From Bdellovibrionaceae bacterium UBA1609 (lineage in GTDB: Bacteria > Bdellovibrionota > Bdellovibrionia > Bdellovibrionales > UBA1609), in the NCBI GenBank assembly GCA_002321895.1, contig DCMZ01000017.1:1-64000 (forward strand): a stretch of 64,000 bases of DNA, given 5' to 3'. This document shows positions 7,618-17,795 of this stretch, piece after piece. Position 1 is the stretch's first letter. Every line of letters starts with the position of its first letter. The position numbers were made by a program, and so were the translations under genes. Under the pieces are notes generated by a model. The model made no database searches. It saw only the letters and a list, made by a program, of their open reading frames with translations, and was not told the DNA's origin.

Positions 7618-8961
7618 TCAGTTAGTAATTCTAACGATGTCCAAAAGGTCTAATAATTCAGGGTGCTCTTCGCTGTCCAAATACTTGTCTGCGATATTTT
7701 CTAACTGGCTCCAGTCTGACTCCAAAAAGCTTGAAATGGCTGACATATCTTTAGCTTCAAGGGCCGATTCTAATTTAGCTATGAGCTCTTTGGCCATCTC
7801 AAGATCTGATTCCTGAATGGAGCTACTAACTAAATTCCCCTTAACGATTGCCAACAATTCCAGAGCGGGCCTGACCTGATCATCAGCTAACCCATAGTAG
7901 CGTCCCACAAATTCACTATCAGTCTGGAATTCTTGTCTCATCAAACCACGAACGTAATCGCTAGCGGACCGAATAAACCCTCGCTGGCCGGTGCTATTCC
8001 ACACGACCGACGCCAAAACTAAAGGCTGTTCCGGAAGCTGACCTTGCTCTACAAGAAGATCATAAAACTTAGAAGAGCTATCTATATTTATAACTGTTGC
8101 TCCAACTTCCCCTGTCGTTCCATGCGGATCCGCATCAGCTTTCAGTACTGGGGGTTCATCGTTCAATGGGCTACTGAGAGTCAGTCCATTCACGTCAACA
8201 GTTTGAGTATTATAGTTGTAGGCAAAAAATCTTGCCTGATTTTCTTTATTTACGATGTAATCCAAGCCATTGAGAATATCCAAAGCGCCCACTGCAATCA
8301 TAGAAGTCTTGGTCTCTCCGTTGATACTCACCACACCTTGCTGCGATAGCATTCCAACAAGCTTTTGACCGGCCTTATCCAGAGAAACAAGCCCCCCGGA
8401 AACACCCAGACCACCGGAGCCCAACATAGAAAATTCGTGATTCACATCAGGTCTTGGGATTAAACTGTCTCGATTCTCCAAACTACCCACTTGATGAATC
8501 GCGCTTCGACCATGCACCATCGAGCGCAGCCCTGACAAATACCCACTGGTGTAAACCTTATCATCGACGGCCAAACTCTTCTCTTTAACGATGGTTGCCG
8601 CCGTAACTCCCTTACAGTTCTCGGCGTCGGCTTTCAGCAAGGCTGTCTCCGTAGCCCAATCACGACCTACTAAGGACGCTTTAAACTGTCCACCCGGCTT
8701 AGACTCATGGGAAATGTAAATTCCCTCACGACTACCTGTGGGCTTATCCATAAGAGTGTGATCCGCTGTAATGAAATAGCATCCACCTTTTAAACTCGTG
8801 AATCCTGCGGCTTCCAAATCCACCAAAACAGCTGAACCACTTTCCATAGATTGTGAGTAGATCGTCGTTTTATAAACGGTAGGGACCGCACTCAACGCCG
8901 GTGCTGCAAACATTAGTAAACCGGATAATAGACCGAATTGGGTCAGAACTTTATTCTTCAT
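7618..8961 (-). CDS. Exported trypsin-like serine protease
   Basis: 447 residues, signal peptide ending near ALSA. A chymotrypsin-fold triad can be read: His 68 in CYFITADHTLMD, Asp about 101 in VGRDWATETALLK, and Ser 188 in GSGGLGVSGGLVSL (GxSGG). The C-terminal ~200 residues are an extra helical region of unknown role. The usual TAAH around the His is replaced by TADH. It overlaps the upstream gene by 11 bases, so the pair is translationally linked. Substrate unknown. Confidence 0.7.
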   Translation of the reverse strand: MKNKVLTQFGLLSGLLMFAAPALSAVPTVYKTTIYSQSMESGSAVLVDLEAAGFTSLKGGCYFITADHTLMDKPTGSREGIYISHESKPGGQFKASLVGRDWATETALLKADAENCKGVTAATIVKEKSLAVDDKVYTSGYLSGLRSMVHGRSAIHQVGSLENRDSLIPRPDVNHEFSMLGSGGLGVSGGLVSLDKAGQKLVGMLSQQGVVSINGETKTSMIAVGALDILNGLDYIVNKENQARFFAYNYNTQTVDVNGLTLSSPLNDEPPVLKADADPHGTTGEVGATVINIDSSSKFYDLLVEQGQLPEQPLVLASVVWNSTGQRGFIRSASDYVRGLMRQEFQTDSEFVGRYYGLADDQVRPALELLAIVKGNLVSSSIQESDLEMAKELIAKLESALEAKDMSAISSFLESDWSQLENIADKYLDSEEHPELLDLLDIVRITN

Positions 8962-10225
8962 GGGTAACTCCTAATAAAACCTTAAACATTCCAAGTTGTT
9001 TTAAAAAATTATCTGTTGTTATGGATACTTCCCGGTGTTTTACACTATTTACCGCAAAGTTCTCATCTAAGACCTGAATGGCTCCTTGTAGTGCGACTTC
9101 GCTTAATGGAGATTCGCCATCCATAATCTGTAAGTATTCATCAATAGATTGCTCCACATCGGCATCATTCAGATTGCCTTTGTAGTACCTATTGATCCGA
9201 TTGAGCTTATTAATAGCTTGCTGGAACAGTCTCTGCGTGTCTTGAGGAAAGTAGAGTTTCAAATCTCTTAGCAGAGAACGCATCACTCTCGTTTGCGCGA
9301 GCAAGCTCCCACGCCTATCTTGATTAAGGAAAATTAATCCCTTCGACACCCCATTCAGTAGCACAGAGATATCTTTTGTTTGGCTCCAATAAGACTCAAG
9401 ATCGACCACATAGTCACTGTAGCCGGCCAACCTTACAGTGGCTTGAGAAATGTCATCAGGTGTTTTTGTATTAGCAATTTCAGAAGCCGTCCTTAAAATA
9501 TCAGCAAGAGTAATGCTAAATACCGCAGGATAATAGGACTGCACAACTTTGAGATTAGTTACAATTTGCTGAACGGCTACCGATGGAGACTGTGGATCAA
9601 TATCACTAACGGAAGAAAAGCTCTCTTTATAATCCAAATAGAACCCCGCCATTGCCGTTGATATTTCCACCTGCTTTTGTGGATCATTGGAGCGACAGAG
9701 ACTCTCTCCTTGGTATTGAATATGAGGCAATGACTGCGCCATTCTCAAAAACTCGTCAATGTTCCGCACCTCAGCCAGTCCCAGCTTATACACCCGGACT
9801 CTAGCATACGGATCCTGCACCAAGCATCCCATTCGGATAATCTGATCCGGGCTAATGCGACTATCAATAATGTTATGTGAACTTAAAATCGGTAAATTTC
9901 CTCGCAGGGTTCCTTTACCTAAAAAGCTTTCAACGTGTTGACTGATGAATAGAGAAAGCTGACTGCGATAGAGATTATAGTTCTTGGATCCCACATCACA
10001 TGTAGGCTGTACAAGATCATAAAAATCATCAAAGTCTTTCGCCAATGAAAGGCAAGAGTCCTTTATGGCAATCATTTTATCACAAGAGGACTGGGCCGCT
10101 TCCGCACTTCTACATGCCGCGAGGCTGTTAAACGTGTTGTGACCCTTAAAGGTCGAGGCACTTGCCACAGCAATCTGAGATAAACAAATGTATCCAAAAA
10201 CAATAAGTATAGCTTTGCTGTTCAT
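8951..10225 (-). CDS. Exported helical protein of unknown function
   Basis: 424 residues with a signal peptide (ILIVFGYICLSQIAVASA). The mature part is largely helical with several Cys in the first 180 residues (AACRSAEAAQSSCDKM, IKDSC, QPTCD) that may form disulfides. Its end overlaps the start of the protease gene, so the two are likely produced together; a protease partner, activator or inhibitor role is possible. No family was recognised. Confidence 0.65.
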   Translation of the reverse strand: MNSKAILIVFGYICLSQIAVASASTFKGHNTFNSLAACRSAEAAQSSCDKMIAIKDSCLSLAKDFDDFYDLVQPTCDVGSKNYNLYRSQLSLFISQHVESFLGKGTLRGNLPILSSHNIIDSRISPDQIIRMGCLVQDPYARVRVYKLGLAEVRNIDEFLRMAQSLPHIQYQGESLCRSNDPQKQVEISTAMAGFYLDYKESFSSVSDIDPQSPSVAVQQIVTNLKVVQSYYPAVFSITLADILRTASEIANTKTPDDISQATVRLAGYSDYVVDLESYWSQTKDISVLLNGVSKGLIFLNQDRRGSLLAQTRVMRSLLRDLKLYFPQDTQRLFQQAINKLNRINRYYKGNLNDADVEQSIDEYLQIMDGESPLSEVALQGAIQVLDENFAVNSVKHREVSITTDNFLKQLGMFKVLLGVTHEE

Positions 10226-10285
10226 TTTAATCTCCTAGTGATAGGCAATTTAGCAAGCTGAGACAAAATCACAACTTAACCCAAC

Positions 10286-11821
10286 TTAAATATCTAAACC
10301 CCTGATATCATAGGGCTTTTTGCACTGCCGAATGCCTTTGTTCAAAACTAAATCGATAAAAACCTGTAATTTTTCCAGACCAGCGGCTTCCACAGAAATG
10401 GGTTCACACTGTTCATTAAATTGATCTTTCAAGTCTTCGGTCAGCTGACCCGCTCGGCATATTCTGGAAAGCCTTTGCAGTAGCTTACGATTTGGCTTGC
10501 CCACCAACGAGCGAAGATACGACGGCTTGGCCCGTGTAGCGATGGGGCGAAGATCTTCAGGATGAGTATACAACACCAAAGGATAAGTTCGACCAATCAT
10601 ATCCAGCGGAAGGCCTAAATACTCAGATAGTCTTTCCCGCAATGGCAATTGGATTTCACCTAAATGCAAAACACTACGGTGAAGCTCGTCAAAAAAAGCA
10701 CGATCTTTGGCATACTTAGGTTTGTGGTAAAACTCTATAAGATGAGTTTGCAGTATGTGTCCTTCTTCAATAATCCCATCACATGTTAATAATTTCATGG
10801 TCGGATCAGTAGCAAAGGCTTCACTAGACTGAATGGCCACACTCATATCCCATTCTGAACTAAATGATTTCCAAGATTCCGTTAAATCCGGCAATGGGTT
10901 AGAAACATCCTCTATGCCCAAAGTAGGAATGGCCCAACTTTTATTCCAGTGACGACCAATCGTACTTTCAAAAACACTGTCTTCCACCTTGAGTTGTGGG
11001 TAATAGCTCAGACCTAGATATTTATAGTCCTGTGAGGAAAAATAGTTTTCCACGATATAAGGCAGATGAAACCTAGAAGCTAGAGTAAACAAGGCCGTGA
11101 AGGGCTCTATAAACTTATAGTCTTTTTTCCGAGATCGGTAGTGAGGCGGCTCGCCGTTAAACCCCAGAAAACCTAAACTGGCATTTAGTGCGTTCATGCA
11201 GTTATTCAAAATTTTGTCGTAGGGTTGGATCTTACCACCATTCAATCCATATTCGTTGTCTAGTAAAGACTGAAGCCCTTCAATCTTCTTTGCAGGCACT
11301 TTAATTTTAATGCTCCATATGCTCCTAAAATTAAGATAACCAGGAGTAGTAAAAAAGAATTCTGCCGGAGTGAGAATGTGTTTAAAATAACTTTCCTCTT
11401 TCCCAAAAGGAAAGAAGTTGTATATTTTATTTCCAACTCGGATAGCTCCATGTCCCCATGCAAAAGAGGTGTTGTTGATGTCTTCATCTTTCGGTTGAAC
11501 TCGTTCCAAGAAATAGAATTCAACGACATCGTCCTCAATATCTAAGAACTGCTCAGCACCAGTAGGAAGAACAATTGGATTTAGTATATACTGTTTAGGC
11601 TCATTGGTTTTGTATAAGGCACGATTGAGCGGTATCACCACTTCCCCTTCAAAAGAACTTTGCCCATACAGACCATAAAGGTAAAATTTCTCTCCCGAGT
11701 CCTGACTCAAAATGTATTGTGAATAAGGTGGTGTCTTATCCACCAAGATAGACCCACGAAGAAATTCAGTACTTGCAATAGCAGGTACAGATAACAGTAG
11801 AATGATGAGGATCCGAATCAT
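10286..11821 (-). CDS. Exported protein with an H...NC motif (possible papain-fold enzyme)
   Basis: 511 residues, signal peptide ending near AIAS. Around residue 122 it has WGHGAIRVGNKIYNFFP and around 206 NNCMNALNASLGFLG. A His in a 'GH-x-x-IRVG' strand followed by an NC helix is the permuted Cys/His arrangement of papain-like families such as DUF4105 or LRAT-like enzymes. If correct, His 124 and Cys 208 would be catalytic; the order is the reverse of NlpC/P60. It is the first gene of the operon, with 60 bases to the next. Confidence 0.5.
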   Translation of the reverse strand: MIRILIILLLSVPAIASTEFLRGSILVDKTPPYSQYILSQDSGEKFYLYGLYGQSSFEGEVVIPLNRALYKTNEPKQYILNPIVLPTGAEQFLDIEDDVVEFYFLERVQPKDEDINNTSFAWGHGAIRVGNKIYNFFPFGKEESYFKHILTPAEFFFTTPGYLNFRSIWSIKIKVPAKKIEGLQSLLDNEYGLNGGKIQPYDKILNNCMNALNASLGFLGFNGEPPHYRSRKKDYKFIEPFTALFTLASRFHLPYIVENYFSSQDYKYLGLSYYPQLKVEDSVFESTIGRHWNKSWAIPTLGIEDVSNPLPDLTESWKSFSSEWDMSVAIQSSEAFATDPTMKLLTCDGIIEEGHILQTHLIEFYHKPKYAKDRAFFDELHRSVLHLGEIQLPLRERLSEYLGLPLDMIGRTYPLVLYTHPEDLRPIATRAKPSYLRSLVGKPNRKLLQRLSRICRAGQLTEDLKDQFNEQCEPISVEAAGLEKLQVFIDLVLNKGIRQCKKPYDIRGLDI

Positions 11822-12115
11822 CTTTCAACCTTTGAATCAGTGTGAAAAAAAGCTTTCTATAGTGATATCAACTAATGTAATGTCACCACAGCTAAATCCC
11901 CCCTCTTGATATTTCTACTCAATCTGTAAAGTTAATATACACCATGTTCCGTGTTCTGATCACGAACGAGGACTCTATCTCAAAGAGATACCAGATCTGC
12001 AGATTTCGAAAATATTCAATATATTTAAATAGATACATCTTTTAGGACCGTTTAGTTTTGTTTTGGCCTTCGAGGGCGTACTTTTCTCCACGAAATCCTA
12101 ACCAAGGAGAAATGG
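11822..12115. promoter_or_regulatory. Divergent intergenic region between two exported-protein operons
   Basis: This spacer drives the minus-strand operon ending at 6309 and the plus-strand genes from 12116. It is AT-rich, with a hairpin at 11976-11990 (TATCTC-AAA-GAGATA) and an interrupted palindrome near 11945-11967 (GTTC..GTG..CAC.GAAC). No confident -35/-10 pair could be assigned. Confidence 0.4.
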
Positions 12116-13087
12116 ATGAAAGAAAAACTAAACACACTGGGGCTGGTATTAGCCCTCATTGGATTCACCCTAACGTCCAATGCCAATCAATACAGTCCCA
12201 ATTTTCGCCAACACTACGGTCGAGCATTCACAGCCCCTCTTCCCACTGGCACTTGCTTTATTGCCGGAAGATTTTTAAACCCAGGTAGTAACTGTTACGC
12301 CAAATGGATTGGGGCCGTCTATGTAGAAACAATACGCTTCAATAGCCACGAAGATCCCCATGCAGCAGAATACGTCAACCGTAATGGCGACTCCGATCAA
12401 CAGCGTCGATCTTCAACCAAATTTAGTGAAAACGACCTTATCTACTCATTGGATGTAGACAACTCTGAGTATAACAATTTTATCTTACAAAAAGTGGCCG
12501 TATCAGGCTTTACCAACGAGTTTGCATTATGGGGTGATGAAAAGGCCTCCGTCGGACTCGAAATTGATCATGAGTTCGTAGGCAATTTCACATTACATGA
12601 AGAGACAAAGCGAGGTGCCAGTTCAGCAATCCATGTCAATCATTGTCCTCACAAAATTGTTTTATATGCCTCCGACGACCAACCAGAAGTTACTGAAATT
12701 GCCATGTACTGGGAACTACCCATTGACAGTATGACTGGGCGACCCGTGCTTCCTAGATCTTGGAATCAGTATGGTGCCGGAAGACCCGGTGGTGGCTACT
12801 TTGCCGAAAGTTTAAGTCAATCAATGTCATTGGTTGAAGGTCACCTCACTGATTCGCAAAGAATTGAGTACACGCAGCCTTTGAAACTGGCCATCAGTTC
12901 CTTTAAGCGAAAAATGATTGCCTGTGACCAAGATTTTGTGTGTGCCAACAGTGAAGGACAACTTGTAGTCAACACGTTCACGCCAGACCTCAAACACACT
13001 CTAGACTCTATTATCGGAAACTTTGGAGCAGCCGACCTAGATGAGCTCGCTGCAGATATTGAATACCTCAATGATCGAATTAACTAA
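12116..13087 (+). CDS. Exported protein of unknown function
   Basis: 323 residues; the start is fixed by AAGGAG just upstream. An ATG four bases earlier is out of frame. Signal peptide through TLTSNA. The mature protein has at least five Cys (TGTCFIAGRFLNPGSNCYAK, HVNHCPHK, ACDQDFVCAN) and looks beta-rich. It is followed after 29 bases by a second small exported gene and then a terminator. No family was recognised. Confidence 0.7.
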   Translation: MKEKLNTLGLVLALIGFTLTSNANQYSPNFRQHYGRAFTAPLPTGTCFIAGRFLNPGSNCYAKWIGAVYVETIRFNSHEDPHAAEYVNRNGDSDQQRRSSTKFSENDLIYSLDVDNSEYNNFILQKVAVSGFTNEFALWGDEKASVGLEIDHEFVGNFTLHEETKRGASSAIHVNHCPHKIVLYASDDQPEVTEIAMYWELPIDSMTGRPVLPRSWNQYGAGRPGGGYFAESLSQSMSLVEGHLTDSQRIEYTQPLKLAISSFKRKMIACDQDFVCANSEGQLVVNTFTPDLKHTLDSIIGNFGAADLDELAADIEYLNDRIN

Positions 13088-13116
13088 ACTTATAAATAAA
13101 TATGAAGGAGATCCCC

Positions 13117-13566
13117 ATGAAACAACTATTAATAACTTTTAAAACAATAATACTACTCACTTTTACTTTTACATTAGAGGCACAAGCCAACAACTACGCT
13201 CAATTTAGCGGCCCTAACCCTTGCTATGCTCAGGGCTACGATTATGACCCAGTCATTGCCGGTATTGAACGTTTAAGATGTCTTATCCCTGTAGCAAAAG
13301 ACACTGTTGGTGACCAAACTCGACTAGAAGTTTTCAACCGCCTAAACCGCGATGTGAGAAGCGCTTTAAGAATTATCACATCACCACCAGTAAGTACGGC
13401 AAAACCAGAATCACAAGTAGCGATCAACTCCGTGATTGACTCTTTTTGCGCTGTGGAGACTCAAATGGAGGAACTGGAAGAGGCCGTTTGGAGATCTGAA
13501 CTTATGGACGAAATCCTGACTGCTGGAACCAACATTCTTGCGGTACTTAGAAGAAGTTGTCAGTAA
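13117..13566 (+). CDS. Small exported protein of unknown function
   Basis: 149 residues from ATG 13117, preceded by AAGGAG at 7 bases; an upstream in-frame ATG at 13102 would place the ribosome site inside the gene, so I reject it. Signal peptide to LEAQA. The mature part is helical with four Cys. It pairs with the preceding gene in a short operon that ends at the terminator at 13608. Confidence 0.7.
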   Translation: MKQLLITFKTIILLTFTFTLEAQANNYAQFSGPNPCYAQGYDYDPVIAGIERLRCLIPVAKDTVGDQTRLEVFNRLNRDVRSALRIITSPPVSTAKPESQVAINSVIDSFCAVETQMEELEEAVWRSELMDEILTAGTNILAVLRRSCQ

Positions 13567-13607
13567 TACTCCGACTAGAATCTAACACTAATGAAAGAAA
13601 TTTCTAT

Positions 13608-13642
13608 GAAAGCCCCATCCCCCCTATGGGGCTTTCTTTTTT
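13608..13642 (+). terminator. Rho-independent terminator
   Basis: Stem GAAAGCCCCAT / ATGGGGCTTTC with a short C-rich loop, followed by TTTTTT. It closes the two-gene unit 12116-13566. Confidence 0.85.
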
Positions 13643-13668
13643 CCCTGAGAAGTGCTATTTTTTAAGAA

Positions 13669-16644
13669 ATGAAAAAACGAATACCTACTCCCTCTAAGCT
13701 ATTTACCGGTTACAACGAACAGCTACAACAGTTGAGTGAAGCTAGTAAAGAGCAGTCTATATTAGCCATTACGGGTGAGCACGGAATTGGGAAAAGTGAA
13801 GTCTGTTATGCTTTTGTAAAAAACCTCACTCAGAACAACGCCTATAAGTCGTTTTATCTTTCACTTTCAGAACCCACTTCCGCTGAAAGCTTAGTAAATC
13901 AGATTCAGTCAGTACTGTCAGCGAAACAGTCTGAAGAGGTCAAAAGCCAAACTAACTACGAAGCCTTAGAATCTGCACTTTATTTTTTGTTTCAAAAAAA
14001 ATGTATTTTTTTACTGGAGAACATCCATTTTCTGGATCCCATCCTTAAAGATAAGCTCATTGAGATCAGCACTAAATCCATAGAAGATTCATTGCTGATT
14101 TTAAACTCTAGTTATCCTATAGACATTTCGAGCCTACACTCCCACTTTGTTTTCAACATTGAATTAACAGGACTCACTCCAGAGGAAGTGGGCGAATTCG
14201 CTAGAAAATTAAAATATCGTGGGAATTTACCACTGCACGTACACAACCCAACACTTATAATCATCCTACTTTCTAAGAACGATAAAAACACTAACAAGAT
14301 GTTTTACTCGCAATGGCTCTTAGAGACCTTAGAACAGAATCTCTTAGACAGCTTCAAGTTTTGGATCGTCAACAAACAAGTCCCTCAAAGGTATTTAGAC
14401 CGCGCACCTGAATTTGTCACCGCCAACTTAAACAGCTTGCTCAAGTTGAAGATCATCGAAAAAACGGACAGCCGGATTATTCTGCAACCCCTGATCAATG
14501 AGTATTTCTCTCGTGAAATTTTGGATGAGTCTGAGCAGAATAAACTTTTAAATACTATGATCGACAATTTAGACAAAAGCGATAATATCTATTACCGCTT
14601 ATTGGCCGAGCAGAATGTTACTATTACTGAGCTAAAAAGTTACTGCCAAACCCTATACAACGATAAACATCTACAAGAATATACTGAAGTCGTGATGGAG
14701 TCTATTGTGATGGGCCAAATCGATGCCGAGCTTGTAAATACAGCCATTGATATAAATGTCCGCTCCGAAAACTATTCCATTGCCAACGAGCTATTGGGTG
14801 TTGTGGAACAAAACACCAGTCTTCATTCCGAACTATCAACAGATCAAAATTTTATCCGAAGCGTTTGCCAGCTTAGTTACCATTACAAAGATCTAGATAA
14901 ATTTCATCACAATGTATTGATGTTCGAAGAATCGCTAAAAACGCAGGAAGCCAATACACAAACACAAGCAGACTTTTATCATTGGAAATCCCTTGAGCTG
15001 AGAACTAACAGGCAATACGTCGAAGCCGTTAACCTTAGAAAAAAAGCGATGGAATTACCCTCTATTGATGAACTTCCGGCAGTAAAACTCAAGCACGCTT
15101 TTAATCTCGGAATAGATTTATTCTGGAACTCTCAATATGAGGAAAGTTATAAGTTTTCAAAGTTAGCCAATGATCTATCCAAACAGATGGACCAAAGAGC
15201 TTCCTTGCAGACATCATACTACAATATGTTCTTAGCCTTAGATGAGCTCAAACGTTTCGATGAAGCAGAGTCTACATTTCAAGCTTTGAATGAAACTCTA
15301 AAAGATAACCCTAATCCAAGTTTAAAAATCTCATTGGTATTTCACTCCGTTGGCCTGGAGAAGCGTAAGAACAATTTAAATGAAGCACTTCGAATGCTCG
15401 ATTCTGAACAGCCAACAATAAGGTCCAACGGAACAAAAAATCAACAGATAGCTGGATACCTACTCGCAGCCGACGTTTGCGCAGAGAGTGGCCAACTGGA
15501 CAAAGCCAAAAAGTTCTTGAGGCACTCCGAAGACCTCTTTGCATCTAGAGAGAGAAATCCATATGAGTGGCGCTGGTTTAGAATCCAATTACAAATTGAA
15601 TTGCAACTATTAAGATTACAATGGGTACAAGATCGTTTCGCTGAGAAGGAACAAGAGTTAGAAAACTGTGAAGACCTGAGAGAGTCCATTCAAATTTTAG
15701 CCATTGCCTGTGTTGCTGCAAACAAAGAGAAGTACCTAGAATTACGAAAAACCATTGAAAATCTTCTGCGCACAAACCCTGAGTTGGCACAAAAGGTTTC
15801 ATTAGAGTTAATAGATTTACAGAGAAGCTTTTATTATGGTTATAAATTTGAAGGCGAGGCTTCTGGCAAATCCGAATCACAATTCATCCAAAGTAAGATC
15901 TATACATTTCAATGCCTCAATAATTTACTTAACAATGGAGACAATTATTACTCACATCTCTTGGCAACTTTAGATTCACCATTACAATATTGGATACAAA
16001 AAGCTTGCATATGGATGAATGCCACTTTCGAAGGTCAGTTAGAGGACGTACAACAAGAACTCGATGAGTTCAATCGTAGTGATATTGACGTTCATGACAC
16101 CGGCTTTCTAATTCCACATATTCTTATACTTTTGAACCAGTTTTATACTTCCGTAAAAAGTAATGATTGGGAATTGGCCTCACAGAGCCAAAGAGCTTTA
16201 CGTCGTCTATTTATCGAAAACGAAAAACTATTAAGACTTTTGTTTTCTGAACTGATTGAGACGTGTTACACCCGCTTAAACTTTACTAGCCAAAACCTTA
16301 GCGGAATGTCTGAATTCTTGTTGGGCAATAGCGACATCTATGTCATCACCAACCACAAATCTATCGCCAATCAATCAATGACCATTGTCAATTTAGAGAG
16401 CAAAAAAGTACTATTCGATATCTTTACTTTGCTCAGCAGCTCGACCAAGCCCGTAAGTAAAGAGGAAATTGTCGATCGCGTATGGCAGCAAAACTATGAT
16501 CCAACACAACATGACCCTTCCATTTATGTTAATATGAGTCGCCTTAAGAAAATCCTAGAAGTTCAGCTTGGCTTCACAGATGTAATCCTCAATGAAGACA
16601 GCAACTATTTCTTAAGCTCTCGATTTTCAGTTGTTGAGATCTAG
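13669..16644 (+). CDS. P-loop ATPase with helical repeats and C-terminal OmpR-type DNA-binding domain
   Basis: 991 residues. Residues 36-43 are a Walker A loop (GEHGIGKS), and KKCIFLLENIHFLDP near 110-124 fits Walker B. The long middle (about 350-880) is helical with TPR-like repeats. The last ~85 residues contain FDIFTLLSSSTKPVSKEEIV, DRVWQQNYDP and VYVNMSRLKKILE-like helices, a winged helix of the OmpR/PhoB type. The order NTPase, TPR, DNA-binding is that of a STAND-type signal regulator but with the DNA-binding part at the C-terminus. It has no obvious partner; the gene is monocistronic with weak ribosome site. Confidence 0.75.
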   Translation: MKKRIPTPSKLFTGYNEQLQQLSEASKEQSILAITGEHGIGKSEVCYAFVKNLTQNNAYKSFYLSLSEPTSAESLVNQIQSVLSAKQSEEVKSQTNYEALESALYFLFQKKCIFLLENIHFLDPILKDKLIEISTKSIEDSLLILNSSYPIDISSLHSHFVFNIELTGLTPEEVGEFARKLKYRGNLPLHVHNPTLIIILLSKNDKNTNKMFYSQWLLETLEQNLLDSFKFWIVNKQVPQRYLDRAPEFVTANLNSLLKLKIIEKTDSRIILQPLINEYFSREILDESEQNKLLNTMIDNLDKSDNIYYRLLAEQNVTITELKSYCQTLYNDKHLQEYTEVVMESIVMGQIDAELVNTAIDINVRSENYSIANELLGVVEQNTSLHSELSTDQNFIRSVCQLSYHYKDLDKFHHNVLMFEESLKTQEANTQTQADFYHWKSLELRTNRQYVEAVNLRKKAMELPSIDELPAVKLKHAFNLGIDLFWNSQYEESYKFSKLANDLSKQMDQRASLQTSYYNMFLALDELKRFDEAESTFQALNETLKDNPNPSLKISLVFHSVGLEKRKNNLNEALRMLDSEQPTIRSNGTKNQQIAGYLLAADVCAESGQLDKAKKFLRHSEDLFASRERNPYEWRWFRIQLQIELQLLRLQWVQDRFAEKEQELENCEDLRESIQILAIACVAANKEKYLELRKTIENLLRTNPELAQKVSLELIDLQRSFYYGYKFEGEASGKSESQFIQSKIYTFQCLNNLLNNGDNYYSHLLATLDSPLQYWIQKACIWMNATFEGQLEDVQQELDEFNRSDIDVHDTGFLIPHILILLNQFYTSVKSNDWELASQSQRALRRLFIENEKLLRLLFSELIETCYTRLNFTSQNLSGMSEFLLGNSDIYVITNHKSIANQSMTIVNLESKKVLFDIFTLLSSSTKPVSKEEIVDRVWQQNYDPTQHDPSIYVNMSRLKKILEVQLGFTDVILNEDSNYFLSSRFSVVEI

Positions 16645-16740
16645 CGGGGTGACCATCACCTTTTAGTCATGCGGTGCCGTAGCGGGAAAGGACCGAGGTT
16701 ATACTACGGCGCAACGGAAAAAGGGGTTTGGTACTTTTAT
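16645..16740. repeat. Hairpin and shared motif between convergent genes
   Basis: GCCGTAG (16673-16680 region) and CTACGGC (16704-16710) form a stem with a ~23-base loop. Next to it, read on the minus strand, is a ~33-base block containing CCCTTTTTCCGTT that recurs at 42770-42803 with about 28 of 33 matches. Both copies lie between convergent genes, which suggests a transcript-end or REP-like role. Confidence 0.45.
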
Positions 16741-17598
16741 TTATGGGAGGTCTTTTGCTTCCCTACGGAAAGGATCACACTTCAATGGACCAGAGGGTCT
16801 TTGGAGAGCGCTTTCTTTTGGCTCATCCAAGAAGGATACGATACATGAATCAATCTCGACCCTTTCCTCAGAGGTGATCAACTCTTCCTCGCTAGATATC
16901 TCCGACCAATAGATTTTTGCTGTATCCACACCAATTAAAAAACGCCCCTGCATTAAACTATTAAACTGAGTCATTTTTGTTAATGGGCCGGTTATACTTA
17001 CCCTACCGCTAATTTCAATATTGGCGCAGTCTTCTCCCCCCGGACATTGGACGATACCCTGAAGGATACTTGTTACATCTATCCTAAGCGGAAGATTATT
17101 ATAAAGTCCCTGCCACTCACGCTTGTCGGTCCAGGTATCGCCCACTTTCATAGGCTCATCAGGCAAAAACACTGGGGGAAGATAAAATAACGAGGTCTTA
17201 GGAAATCGGTCAGCGAAAACCACATCCAGGTTTTCAGTAAACACGTATTTTAGGGTTTCATCGTTTTCAGGAAAAGCGAGCGCATGCAGATCCACCTCTC
17301 CATTTTTATTTTTAGTAGTAAACTCCACATAATATTGAGGGGAATCCGTTGCCTTCTTTTTAACAACACTATGAAGTTCAAAGCTCACCTTTTCAATTTT
17401 CTTGTGGACCAATTCATTGCTATCAAATCGCTTTGTCTCAGAATGAGACAAAAACATTTGCTTCTCAGAGTAGCCTTCAGCCGGCGTGTAAGTGATGCCT
17501 TTTTCTAGTCCACTCTTTCCAGTATCTTTTAGTTTAGATCCCATAGCGCAGCCTGAGACCACGAGACTCAATAATAAACAACTCAATACACTTTTCAT
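16741..17598 (-). CDS. Lipoprotein of unknown function
   Basis: 285 residues from ATG 17598; the open frame reaches 17694 but the inner ATG gives a clean lipoprotein signal (MKSVLSCLLLSLVVSGC, Cys 17). The mature part is beta-rich with a late CPGGEDC pair and resembles periplasmic beta-sandwich proteins in outline only. It is divergent from the lipoprotein gene at 17844. No family was recognised. Confidence 0.7.
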   Translation of the reverse strand: MKSVLSCLLLSLVVSGCAMGSKLKDTGKSGLEKGITYTPAEGYSEKQMFLSHSETKRFDSNELVHKKIEKVSFELHSVVKKKATDSPQYYVEFTTKNKNGEVDLHALAFPENDETLKYVFTENLDVVFADRFPKTSLFYLPPVFLPDEPMKVGDTWTDKREWQGLYNNLPLRIDVTSILQGIVQCPGGEDCANIEISGRVSITGPLTKMTQFNSLMQGRFLIGVDTAKIYWSEISSEEELITSEERVEIDSCIVSFLDEPKESALQRPSGPLKCDPFRREAKDLP

Positions 17599-17731
17599 TA
17601 CATATCCAATCGTCCAAGAATTAAACACATACAATGATAGGCAATGATTACATAGACTTACGAGTCCGACCAGCACTATCTCAAAATCATCCATCCCTCG
17701 AGTGTGCGCAAAAGGTCTCTTTTAAAAAACA

Positions 17732-17748
17732 TGTTTCATTATGAAACA
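17732..17748. promoter_or_regulatory. Palindromic operator / possible enhancer site
   Basis: TGTTTCAT-T-ATGAAACA is a perfect inverted repeat with 8-bp arms and one central base. It lies about 50-65 bases upstream of the -24/-12 promoter at 17796-17810 and between two divergent lipoprotein genes. The distance is right for an activator of sigma-54 RNA polymerase; the binding protein is unknown. Confidence 0.55.
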
Positions 17749-17795
17749 CTAAGATTCATCCAGGTGTCTCTCATTTGCATTTGAGTCTGGCACGG

